Shown here piece after piece: positions 1 through 6,013 of a stretch of 7,065 nt of DNA (position 1 is the first letter of the stretch; each line of letters begins with the position of its first letter). Source of the stretch: Thermofilum sp. (GTDB taxonomy: Archaea; Thermoproteota; Thermoprotei; Thermofilales; Thermofilaceae). The DNA is taken from contig JAJHRM010000133.1 of the NCBI GenBank assembly GCA_020832965.1, positions 1-7,065 on the forward strand. Reading direction: 5' to 3'. The notes beneath the pieces were generated by a model, which did not search any database, was not told the DNA's origin, and saw nothing but the letters and a program-made list of their open reading frames with translations. Both the position numbers and the translations under genes were made by a program.

Positions 1-2842
1 AGTACTCGAGCAGGTGCAGCGCGTCCACCGCGCTCCTCAGCTGCGGCTTCGCCGGGTCGAGGCCCCGCTCGCGCAAAAGCTCCACCAGATCGTCCCTACC
101 GCCGCCCCTCGGCTCCAGCAGGTGGAAGTCACCATCCCTCTTCTCGACGATCCCGAGCCTAACCAGCTCCCTGTCGTCCAAGCCCGTACCGAAGCCGATG
201 ATGTGAACCGTGCTCCGATCCATCACACGCCTGCCGGCCCTCGGGCTCCTCGGCAGCAGGATCTTGGCGAGCATGTAGAAGAGCGCGCCCGCATCCCCCA
301 CCTCCTCGCCCGCCTCGCCGCCGCCCACGTACCGCGAGATCGCCCTAGCCAAACCGCGCGCGGCGGCAGGGTACGCGCGCTCCCTCACAAACGCGCCCAC
401 ATCGTCAACGCCAACGATCTTTTCCTTGGAAGTCACAGCCGAGAGCGTGGCAGCCAGCGTCCCAACGAAAAGGTCAACGCCCGAGCGGCCCGCGCGCAGG
501 AGCTCGAGAGCCCTATCCTCCGCGGAGGCGAGAGCCTCACGGTAAACCTGATCCCACAACGCCTCGCCCCCCACTCCCGGCCTCCAAACCACCACAATCG
601 ACGTGTCCAGCGCTGCCTTGCCGCGAGCCGTCACGCGTTGAGCGGACTCCGTGGCGACCGGGAACGCGGCGGTCACGCGGAAACCCGCCCTCCAGCCGGC
701 GGAAATCAGCTCCTCCCAAGCCTCCGGGTCCGTGTGCGCGTAGTAGGTGACCAGCAGCCCGTCATCCTTAAGCAAGCGCCTCATCGAGAGGAACGAGCGG
801 TGCAAGAGATCGATGAAGTACCTGCGCGCCTCCTCCTCGCTAACCTCCTGACCACTAAAGTAGCTCAACCGGCCAACGTTGAGCCCGACCTCCCTCGGCG
901 CAAGCTCCTCCCACTGAGTCCTAACTTCCCTGTAGGCCGCGCCAACGCGCTTGAAGAAAGCTTCGCCCGAGAACCGCGGCACGAGCTTTCCGTCACTCAC
1001 ATCGCTGAGAGCCCGCTTAAGCCATACATAGTAAAGGTCGCTTAGCTCCGTGTAAGGCACATCGTCCCTGTAAGGCGGATCAGTGATTACGAGATCGTAC
1101 TTCTCGTCTCCAAGGCTGCTCAAAACTGATGCGTCATCGAGTACAACCATAACCTTGTTAGGGACGTTCGAAGTAGCGAAAGTAATGATATAAGATAACC
1201 CCTCGCAAATAAGTGATACAAATTTAGTATAGCTTACACGCTCAAAAGTAAAATTATAATCTACGAAGTTCCAAGTCATCGTTATACCTCTAAACGACAA
1301 TGTATCTCTAGCATAAAGAAGAGCGAGCGTTGAGCCGTAACCTGTATCAGGTTTCCAAGCTATAACTATACTATTATAATCGGCTTGTTTAATGAGCGAC
1401 ATTGCTAAATAAGTGGCTATCATTTCTGCATACTTGAACGCGTCTTCCTTGCTCCATCCTTCTTTCAGCTTCTCCTCTTCAACCCTCTTGCCAGCCTCCC
1501 TGATCAGCTTAACCAGCTTGACGAGGGTCAAGAGCTGGCGCGGGTTGAAAAGTTTGTAGAACTTATCGAAACCCCAAACTATTATGCTAAGATTTCCAGC
1601 AGTTCCCGAAGTATACTTCCATAAATCTTCCACCGGTATATCTGGGTCACTCCGCATCTTCCTTAACTTCTCTAGTGCTTTCCACAGCTTCTCCGTGTCC
1701 TGCTTGGTTGCCGGTTCGAATTCGAGGTCTCCCTCCCTCACCTTCACTTTTACGAGGAGGGTTGGCTTGGCGGGGCTTTCGAGGAGCTTCTCGAGCTCGA
1801 TCCTCCCGCTCAAGTACTCTTCGAGCAGCCGGTTCCACTCTCTGAGCGCGTGTTTGACGTACCAGACGGCTTCTGCGCCCTTCGGCTTCTCGACGCTGTG
1901 CCGGTTCAGCTTGGGCAGGTAGTAGCGGATCTGGTTCCCGCAGTAAAGGCATGTAGCCGCCTCGCGGCGCGCGTCGATGTTCGGCCGCCTCACGTTGAAC
2001 TTCCTGCCGCCGACCTCGACGTAGCCTTGCCTCGCGTTCACTTTCGCTTTGATCAGCTTGGCTTTCAGCTCCCTGTTGAGGTCCACGACCTTAACCGAGC
2101 CGTTCTCCCAGTCCATCCACGCGAGCCTGCTGAAGAAGCCGCTCCTAGCCCCCTCCTCCTCTCCCTCCTCGCTCTCTTCTTCCACGCTGGCCTTGGATAC
2201 TCTCGCGAGCCACCAGTTGCCGATGAGGGGCGTGTACCTGCCGCAGTGGGGGCACTTGACCTCCCAGGTGCCGATGTAGACCGCCACGTCCGGGTCGTAG
2301 AGCTCCTTGATGTCGGGGTCTTGGGCGAGCTGCTCCGCCACCCACCTGCCCCACCTTTCCACGTCCTTGACCAGCTGCTGCCCTAGGCCCTTCTCGACCG
2401 CCCACTTCGGGTACTCGAGGACCGCTTTGAGGAATATGTAGGCTGTGGGGAGCAGCTCGACCGCGACGACCTCGCCGAAGCCGAGCCTTATCGCCTCGAG
2501 GGGTATGCTGCCGAAGCCGGCGAAGGGGTCGAGCACCTTCATCTTCGCGAACCGCTCCCTCCACTCTTGCGGCGGGTTGGGGTTCTCCCTGTGCGGAACG
2601 TTCTCCACCTCGCCCCTCAAGCCCCGCTTGGCACGCAGCACTTGGCTGATGAAAGTGTCCACACTCGCGTCCGCCGGCAGCGCGGCTGCGGCGAGCACGG
2701 CCCTAGCGCTCGCGAGCGGCTTCCTCGTCCACCAGAAGACCATCTCCCAGAACTCGGGCCTCCCGCCACCCTGCTTCTCCTTCGCGGCAGCCTGGTTCAC
2801 GACGCTGACGGGGAAGCGGGGGGACTCGAGCAGCGACTCCAT
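1..2842 (-). CDS. DUF1156-family adenine-specific DNA methylase with zinc ribbon (3' end beyond window)
   Basis: Predicted S-adenosylmethionine-dependent adenine-N6 DNA methylase of the COG1743 / DUF1156 type. 947 codons are open from ATG 2842 to the left edge without a stop. The N-terminus (residues 8-50) has the DUF1156 pattern FPVSVVNQAAAKEK ... FWWTRKPLASARAVL. SAM-binding motif I is DPFAGFGS (105-112). The catalytic motif is TDPPY (587-591), followed by the family-typical VPYTELSDLYYVWLKR. Between them are about 475 residues containing two CxxC pairs (C197/C200 and C298/C301), which would form one split zinc ribbon, separated by a Glu-rich linker (about 219-231). The order (motif I, insert, DPPY) resembles alpha-class enzymes. 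The reading ends in a family-like DALHLLEY, so probably only a short C-terminus is missing. ATG 2842 is preferred because a TATA box lies at the leaderless distance and no earlier in-frame start exists. The region 1141-1440 is unusually AT-rich. Family members often sit in defence loci. Whether this one modifies phage or self DNA, and its target site, cannot be read here. Confidence 0.93.
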   Translation of the reverse strand, partial: MESLLESPRFPVSVVNQAAAKEKQGGGRPEFWEMVFWWTRKPLASARAVLAAAALPADASVDTFISQVLRAKRGLRGEVENVPHRENPNPPQEWRERFAKMKVLDPFAGFGSIPLEAIRLGFGEVVAVELLPTAYIFLKAVLEYPKWAVEKGLGQQLVKDVERWGRWVAEQLAQDPDIKELYDPDVAVYIGTWEVKCPHCGRYTPLIGNWWLARVSKASVEEESEEGEEEGARSGFFSRLAWMDWENGSVKVVDLNRELKAKLIKAKVNARQGYVEVGGRKFNVRRPNIDARREAATCLYCGNQIRYYLPKLNRHSVEKPKGAEAVWYVKHALREWNRLLEEYLSGRIELEKLLESPAKPTLLVKVKVREGDLEFEPATKQDTEKLWKALEKLRKMRSDPDIPVEDLWKYTSGTAGNLSIIVWGFDKFYKLFNPRQLLTLVKLVKLIREAGKRVEEEKLKEGWSKEDAFKYAEMIATYLAMSLIKQADYNSIVIAWKPDTGYGSTLALLYARDTLSFRGITMTWNFVDYNFTFERVSYTKFVSLICEGLSYIITFATSNVPNKVMVVLDDASVLSSLGDEKYDLVITDPPYRDDVPYTELSDLYYVWLKRALSDVSDGKLVPRFSGEAFFKRVGAAYREVRTQWEELAPREVGLNVGRLSYFSGQEVSEEEARRYFIDLLHRSFLSMRRLLKDDGLLVTYYAHTDPEAWEELISAGWRAGFRVTAAFPVATESAQRVTARGKAALDTSIVVVWRPGVGGEALWDQVYREALASAEDRALELLRAGRSGVDLFVGTLAATLSAVTSKEKIVGVDDVGAFVRERAYPAAARGLARAISRYVGGGEAGEEVGDAGALFYMLAKILLPRSPRAGRRVMDRSTVHIIGFGTGLDDRELVRLGIVEKRDGDFHLLEPRGGGRDDLVELLRERGLDPAKPQLRSAVDALHLLEY

Positions 2843-2863
2843 CGCGGAAACTCGCTGGAACTG

Positions 2864-2878
2864 ATTAATAAGCTTTGA
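2864..2878 (-). promoter_or_regulatory. BRE + TATA promoter of the methylase gene
   Basis: On the minus strand a purine-rich BRE-like TCAAAGC (2872-2878) directly precedes the A/T box TTATTAAT (2864-2871). The box centre is 25.5 bases upstream of ATG 2842, the usual archaeal TATA-to-transcription-start distance. The mRNA should therefore be leaderless, and no Shine-Dalgarno motif is seen before the ATG. Confidence 0.7.
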
Positions 2879-2991
2879 TTGCAGTAAACGCGCACGCGGG
2901 GGGCCCGAGCGTTCACCGAAAGTGCACTAACCGGCGCGCTGAACCGCTGCGGAAAGCCGGCACTTTTCCCGCGCTCTCGAGAAGGAATTCG

Positions 2992-3005
2992 CCGCAGAGC
3001 TGCGG
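2992..3005. repeat. short inverted repeat downstream of the EVE gene
   Basis: CCGCAG (2992-2997) and CTGCGG (3000-3005) form a 6-bp inverted repeat with a 2-base spacer, 15-28 bases past the EVE stop codon. No T-run follows on the minus strand, so it is not a convincing terminator. The rest of the 177-base gap between the EVE and methylase genes (2843-3019) holds the methylase promoter and no gene that I can support. Confidence 0.3.
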
Positions 3006-3019
3006 TGGAGCCCGTCGAG

Positions 3020-3382
3020 CTAGCTCAGCAGCTCCTTGAACGCCTCCTCGCTGAGCTTGTTGATGGCGAAGGCGACGAGCATGCCCTTCGGCCTCGGCTT
3101 CGGCTTCTCGAACACTTTTTCTACTTTGATCTTGAGGCGGTAGGGCCAGATCGCCTTCCCCACCTCCCTCTCTTCCGGCCATAGAGGCTCGCTGCTCTCG
3201 AACTTGCCCTCCACGACGCCGTAGCCGATGACGCCCGCGCCCTTCGCGTAGAAGACCACGATGTCGCCGGGCTGCACCTTCGCCCACAGAGCCCGCGCTT
3301 TCTCGCTCACGCCCCAAACGCCCTTCTCCAAAGCGACCTTCCAGTTCTCCAGCGTCCCGCTCAGCGTCCAGTAGCTCGGCAC
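3020..3382 (-). CDS. EVE-domain (UPF0310, PUA-like) protein, candidate modified-base reader
   Basis: A 120-residue protein that is essentially one EVE domain (PUA superfamily, related to YTH). Seen in order: YW (4-5) on the first strand; ENWKVALEKGVWGV (12-25), matching the archaeal UPF0310 pattern; VQPGDIVVFYAKG (36-48), the family's PGD-hydrophobic-strand signature; GYGVVEG (53-59); and WPYRLKIK (79-86). EVE domains are known or predicted to bind modified bases in DNA or RNA, and bacterial and archaeal copies are enriched near restriction-modification genes. Here it lies just upstream of a DNA methylase on the same strand, but with its own promoter and a 177-base gap. The start is GTG 3382, placed 25.5 bases after a TATA box. 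Alone it has no catalytic domain, so it would act as a sensor, adaptor or RNA-binding protein. The ligand is unknown. Confidence 0.85.
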   Translation of the reverse strand: MPSYWTLSGTLENWKVALEKGVWGVSEKARALWAKVQPGDIVVFYAKGAGVIGYGVVEGKFESSEPLWPEEREVGKAIWPYRLKIKVEKVFEKPKPRPKGMLVAFAINKLSEEAFKELLS

Positions 3383-3403
3383 GCGCGAAGAGCTCTTTCC
3401 CTA

Positions 3404-3412
3404 GATAAAAGG
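3404..3412 (-). promoter_or_regulatory. TATA box of the EVE gene
   Basis: Minus-strand CCTTTTATC at 3404-3412. The 8-base core CTTTTATC is centred 25.5 bases before GTG 3382, the same spacing as at the methylase. This supports GTG as the start of a leaderless mRNA. A second A/T box, GCTTAAAG (3421-3428), lies farther upstream. The remainder of the gap 3383-3516 has pyrimidine-rich stretches on the minus strand after the HEPN gene stop, which could end transcription, but no clear terminator. Confidence 0.6.
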
Positions 3413-3516
3413 CTAGCGCTCTTTAAGCATTTCCGGTACAGCAATACCGCGATTCTGACAAAACGACTGGAAAGGAAATTGACAAAGAGTTCATGTGCTT
3501 TTCAGTTGCCGCGAGC

Positions 3517-4365
3517 TTATTGCCCCCCTCTCGCCTTAACTAAAGATAACCACTCTGCAAGTTTAATCGCGTCGGCAATCAGGCTTAGAGCGTCCGATGC
3601 TGTCGGCATCGCGTTGGGATCGTGCGTGAAGAAGTTTCGCGCGAGCTTGCATGCTTTCAAGTACTTTTCTATGAGTAATCTTCGATCGTCATCTTTTACA
3701 CCGAGAGCCTTAGCCAGCTTCTCAGCTGTCTCTTCATCGCTTTTGATATTGAAGAGGGCCCTTAGCTGCTCGGTGGCGTACACAGCGACTTTTCCGGCAA
3801 TAAGAGCAGATGCCAGGTGGTGCCCACTTTCGTACTCTTCGATCGCTTGAAGAAGGTGATATCGTGCATTGAGGTCCTTTAGCTTCTCCACTTCTTTCCG
3901 TAAATCTTCTAGCTTCCTTTGCTCTATAAGTGAAAGCACAGGTTTGATAATTGCACTAATTAGACCGAGTGCCTGGCTACAGTTCTCAATCACCATGTTC
4001 ACAAAGTCGTAAGGGTTTCCACCTTGGAAATCGAGCTGAAGCTGACGTGGTATAGCTAAAAGCAAGTCATTGCCTAATGTAGACGTCAGTCCCGCTACTA
4101 ACTGCGAGAAGCTAGCTAGGATATCATTGTACCGTCGCACAAGAAACTTTACACTAGCTTCCCATCTCCATCCAACAGATGAGATTGCACCCGCTAGCGC
4201 AGGTTTGCTAGGCATTTGCTCACGCCATTTCTCAGCGTACTCTTTTGCCTCCTGCTCGATCATAGATTTCAATTCCTCGGCATTTCTCTTCAGAATTACG
4301 AAATATTCATAGAAAGCTCTTAATGCTGCTCGAGCGCCCTCGGGGATGCTCGCCATCACGCTCAC
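3517..4365 (-). CDS. helical protein with C-terminal HEPN-like domain (R-X4-H intact)
   Basis: A 282-residue, almost wholly alpha-helical soluble protein, second gene of a two-gene operon. The C-terminal part (about 166-275) reads as a HEPN domain. It has a first long helix with ESGHHLASALIAGKVAVYA (178-196), the usual G-x-x-x-A-S/A-x-L-x-A-G layout, then LRALF. A later helix carries ARNFFTH, giving R243-N244-x3-H248, the R-X4-H motif with a polar residue after Arg that marks catalytically competent HEPN ribonucleases. It ends with a final helix ASDALSLIADAIKLAEWL. The N-terminal 165 residues are helical and not recognised. HEPN RNases act in toxin-antitoxin, abortive-infection and CRISPR systems, so this is a candidate RNA-cleaving effector. 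That role is inferred from the motif only. GTG 4365 overlaps the upstream stop as GTGA, implying translational coupling. ATG 4356 (codon 4) is the alternative start. HEPN assignment is moderately sure; the activity is untested. Confidence 0.72.
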   Translation of the reverse strand: MSVMASIPEGARAALRAFYEYFVILKRNAEELKSMIEQEAKEYAEKWREQMPSKPALAGAISSVGWRWEASVKFLVRRYNDILASFSQLVAGLTSTLGNDLLLAIPRQLQLDFQGGNPYDFVNMVIENCSQALGLISAIIKPVLSLIEQRKLEDLRKEVEKLKDLNARYHLLQAIEEYESGHHLASALIAGKVAVYATEQLRALFNIKSDEETAEKLAKALGVKDDDRRLLIEKYLKACKLARNFFTHDPNAMPTASDALSLIADAIKLAEWLSLVKARGGQ

Positions 4366-5018
4366 CTAAAGGCGCGCGAAGATCTTTCCCACTCTTCGAG
4401 CGTCTCTTTCACGGCGGGGAGCGTCTCGAGCAGTATCGAGTGGCTAGGGTATCGGCGGCTCCCCGACTTGTAGTATATGCCGGAGGCTTTGAGGAGGACG
4501 AAGTCCCTGGGCAGCGGGGTTTCGAGGCGCCCTAGGATTTCGCGCATCCTCCTCACGATGCTCCCGTAATCGGGGCCGAAGATGTAGCAGTACCTGGGCC
4601 CGTGCTTTTTCAAGAGCTCCTCGGTCAGTTCTACGATGGCCTTCAGGAACGCGTACATCCTCTCTCCGCCCTTCTCCAGCAGCTCGTGGACGTCTCTTTT
4701 CACCTCGCTCCACGAGCTCTTAAGCTGCAGGTCTCCACCCCCGAGACAGGTGTAGTAGCTCCCCCTGAATGGCAGGTCCGGGTAGAGCCGCGGTTTAGTT
4801 TTTCTAAAGGCTTCTACCAGTTTTTCATCCTCGATCTGCATTAAATCCTTGATAACTCTGCTCCTCGCTTCGTCAGAAAGGTACACGTATCCCTGGCGTG
4901 CCTTCCTGCAGGGCTCTTCGTACTCAGTCAAACCCGCGGCTGCTGCTACGCAGACGAGATCCTCGTCGCTCAACCTAGAGAGTAGCAGCTCTCTCTCCCT
5001 CTCTTTGTTCCATTCCAT
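4362..5018 (-). CDS. uncharacterised 218-residue protein, first gene of HEPN operon
   Basis: I do not recognise this protein. It is charged and mostly helical with no membrane segment. The N-terminus (MEWNKERERELLLSRLSDED) begins a helical region to about residue 75. Residues 78-105 hold a loop-rich stretch (RLYPDLPFRGSYYTCLGGGD), and 106-165 are helical. The C-terminal part (169-200: LPRDFVLLKASGIYYKSGSR, then RYPSHSI) could be a winged-helix or small beta unit, but this is a guess. Cysteines at 23, 37, 91 and 144 are scattered and do not form a zinc motif. ATG 5018 is preferred over the in-frame TTG 5036, because the TATA box is too close to 5036 and an SD-like GGTGGTG (5024-5030) sits 5 bases before the ATG. 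The stop overlaps the HEPN start by 4 bases, so the two products are probably made together. By analogy with HEPN pairs it might be an antitoxin, sensor or partner subunit; this is inference. Confidence 0.8.
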   Translation of the reverse strand: MEWNKERERELLLSRLSDEDLVCVAAAAGLTEYEEPCRKARQGYVYLSDEARSRVIKDLMQIEDEKLVEAFRKTKPRLYPDLPFRGSYYTCLGGGDLQLKSSWSEVKRDVHELLEKGGERMYAFLKAIVELTEELLKKHGPRYCYIFGPDYGSIVRRMREILGRLETPLPRDFVLLKASGIYYKSGSRRYPSHSILLETLPAVKETLEEWERSSRAFR

Positions 5019-5023
5019 CCACA

Positions 5024-5064
5024 CACCACCAAACAACCATCTAATCCGCCCTTAAAAGTTTATC
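5024..5064 (-). promoter_or_regulatory. TATA box and SD-like site of the HEPN operon
   Basis: Minus-strand GATAAACTTTTAAG: BRE-like GATAAA followed by the box CTTTTAAG (5051-5058). The expected transcription start is near 5029, giving a leader of about 11 bases before ATG 5018. That leader would begin with GGTGGTG (5024-5030), which resembles an archaeal Shine-Dalgarno sequence. The rest of 5065-5194 contains no supportable gene; it holds a GAAGTCT direct repeat (5167-5173, 5184-5190) and a CTCCGGAG palindrome (5178-5185). Confidence 0.55.
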
Positions 5065-5194
5065 TGTCATTGTGCAAGCTTAGCCGCAGCTACCGGTATG
5101 GCCGTGCTAGGTATCTAGGAGGTACGTTAGGTAGCGCTCTGCGTTGTAGTCTAGTTTTTACCATTTGAAGTCTGTGCTCCGGAGAAGTCTTGAG

Positions 5195-5500
5195 TTATGA
5201 GTACTGGGTGCGCCGCGCGGTGAGCTTCACGTAGAGCTCGACGATCGCGTAGATCGCTAGCAGCGTCAGCAGTGCGAGCAGGATGAGGAGGAAGGGCGCC
5301 ACGATGACCACTATTATGGGGAGCCCGCGGCACGCTGCGAAGATCGCTACCGCGATCGTCCCTAACGCGAGGTAGAGCGCGAAAACAGTGTAAGCGAGCG
5401 CCTTAAACAGGGACTTGAGCGCCTCCCTCGCCGATAGCGTATGCTCGGCCAGACGCATTCTCGCATACTCGTTTAAAGAATTTTTCCACGTAGCACGCAC
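5195..5500 (-). CDS. small membrane protein with two transmembrane helices
   Basis: A 101-residue protein of unknown function. Residues 1-33 are a polar, basic, probably cytoplasmic N-terminus (KNSLNEYARMRLAEHTLSAR). Two hydrophobic helices follow at about 34-56 and 61-88, separated by the short turn CRGLP (57-61), so they form a hairpin with both ends on the same side. The tail is short and basic (KLTARRTQYS). GTG 5500 is the first possible start after an upstream in-frame stop. A GAGGAG (about 5515-5520) lies rather far before it, and ATG 5458 (codon 15) is the alternative start. It is transcribed divergently from the plus gene at 5657 and is separated from the HEPN operon by 158 bases. Nothing shows a link to defence, though small two-helix membrane proteins do occur as effectors in such loci. 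It could equally be an ordinary lineage-specific membrane protein. Confidence 0.68.
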   Translation of the reverse strand: MRATWKNSLNEYARMRLAEHTLSAREALKSLFKALAYTVFALYLALGTIAVAIFAACRGLPIIVVIVAPFLLILLALLTLLAIYAIVELYVKLTARRTQYS

Positions 5501-5553
5501 TGGCTTAGGGTAGCTCCTCGAGGAATCTTTGTTGTGCTGAGCGCGCGATCTCG

Positions 5554-5570
5554 TATATCATACTTTTCGT
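5554..5570 (-). promoter_or_regulatory. BRE + TATA promoter of the membrane-protein gene
   Basis: On the minus strand ACGAAAAGT (5562-5570) is followed by an A/T-rich TATGATATA (5554-5562, sharing one base). The expected transcription start is near 5532, giving a leader of about 30 bases that includes GAGGAG. The same ACGAAAAGT word precedes the TATA box of the divergent plus gene. Confidence 0.5.
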
Positions 5571-5612
5571 GCCGCCGTTGAGCAAGTGCGCACATTGCTG
5601 CGGTAAAGTATG
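5559..5612. repeat. nested imperfect inverted repeat in divergent intergenic region
   Basis: Arms from outside in: CATACTTT (5559-5566) with AAAGTATG (5605-5612); CCGC (5572-5575) with GCGG (5600-5603); AGCAA (5581-5585) with TTGCT (5595-5599); around the 8-base perfect palindrome GTGCGCAC (5586-5593). All arms nest in order. The left side has two 5-base bulges and the right side a single extra base at two places. It could be a regulator binding site, a cruciform, or a hairpin in a small RNA. It overlaps the minus-strand promoter and lies just upstream of the plus-strand one. Confidence 0.5.
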
Positions 5613-5622
5613 TTCTTCCTGA

Positions 5623-5638
5623 ACGAAAAGTTTAAAAC
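5623..5638 (+). promoter_or_regulatory. BRE + TATA promoter of the plus-strand gene
   Basis: ACGAAAAGT (5623-5631) runs into TTTAAAAC (5631-5638), a strong BRE/TATA combination. The box centre predicts a transcription start at about 5660, so the transcript is leaderless or nearly so. This allows GTG 5657 or ATG 5666 as the start and does not decide between them. Confidence 0.65.
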
Positions 5639-5656
5639 ATAATAGGGGATATTAAT

Positions 5657-6013
5657 GTGAGAACTATGGTGGGTAGATTGCTGCCTACGCCTAATGAAAT
5701 GATGGAGGAGCTGGAAAATCTTAGGAGAGACCTTTGGAAAAAGTACGGGTCGAGCTGGCGGGCTCTCGGAGGATTCGAGAAAATGCTCATCGTGAACGAG
5801 ATCGCGAGTATCTTTAACAAGTACTGGCGCGACGACCTAAAGCCGCTCTTGAGCGGTAAACCCTGGAGGAGCGCGTTTGAGCTTCTTCAAGATGCCATAG
5901 GCGATGAAAGCAGGAAAGAGGGGCGTCTCGTCCATCAGTGGATGGTGGGACTATTAAATACTGAAAGCTTCGTCGAGCGTCTCGCCTCCGTTATTTTGAG
6001 TCACGTGCGCTAA
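5657..6013 (+). CDS. uncharacterised 118-residue helical protein
   Basis: I do not recognise this protein, the only plus-strand gene in the window. It is soluble and helical. Residues 12-30 (PNEMMEELENLRRDLWKKYG) form an amphipathic helix, 40-56 (FEKMLIVNEIASIFNKY) a second, then DDLKPLLSGKPWRSAFELLQ (59-78), a polar IGDESRKEGR (81-90), and a C-terminal helix to VILSHVR. It has no cysteine, transmembrane segment or known catalytic motif. GTG 5657 is chosen as the longest start consistent with the promoter; ATG 5666 (codon 4) is equally plausible. Its stop TAA (6011-6013) overlaps the stop of the convergent minus gene. CTCTCTTTTG right after the stop (6014-6023) could serve as a weak U-rich termination signal. 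A strong BRE/TATA promoter and a clean ORF support a real gene. Confidence 0.7.
   Translation: MRTMVGRLLPTPNEMMEELENLRRDLWKKYGSSWRALGGFEKMLIVNEIASIFNKYWRDDLKPLLSGKPWRSAFELLQDAIGDESRKEGRLVHQWMVGLLNTESFVERLASVILSHVR

Noticed and set aside
14..1045. 343-codon plus-strand ORF
   Set aside because: It is antisense to the methylase, whose minus frame shows family motifs throughout. The plus translation is Arg/Pro/His-rich low complexity, as expected of a shadow in GC-rich DNA.
1850..2386. 178-codon plus-strand ORF and other plus and minus ORFs between 1584 and 2878
   Set aside because: They lie inside the methylase in other frames, have no promoter, and give compositionally biased proteins without recognisable motifs.
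2913..3317. 134-codon minus ORF overlapping the EVE gene
   Set aside because: The other minus frame gives a convincing EVE domain with a TATA box. This one is Arg/Gly-rich and out of frame.
5019..5036. TTG 5036 as start of the first HEPN-operon gene
   Set aside because: The TATA box centre is only about 19 bases away, too close for transcription to include it. ATG 5018 has an SD-like GGTGGTG at a proper distance.
5167..5190. GAAGTCT direct repeat as a mobile-element footprint
   Set aside because: Only 7 bases, with no inverted repeats or transposase nearby; compatible with chance.
5632..5820. 62-codon minus ORF over the start of the plus-strand gene
   Set aside because: It is a shadow of a gene that has a strong BRE/TATA promoter in the other orientation. 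It has no promoter of its own.
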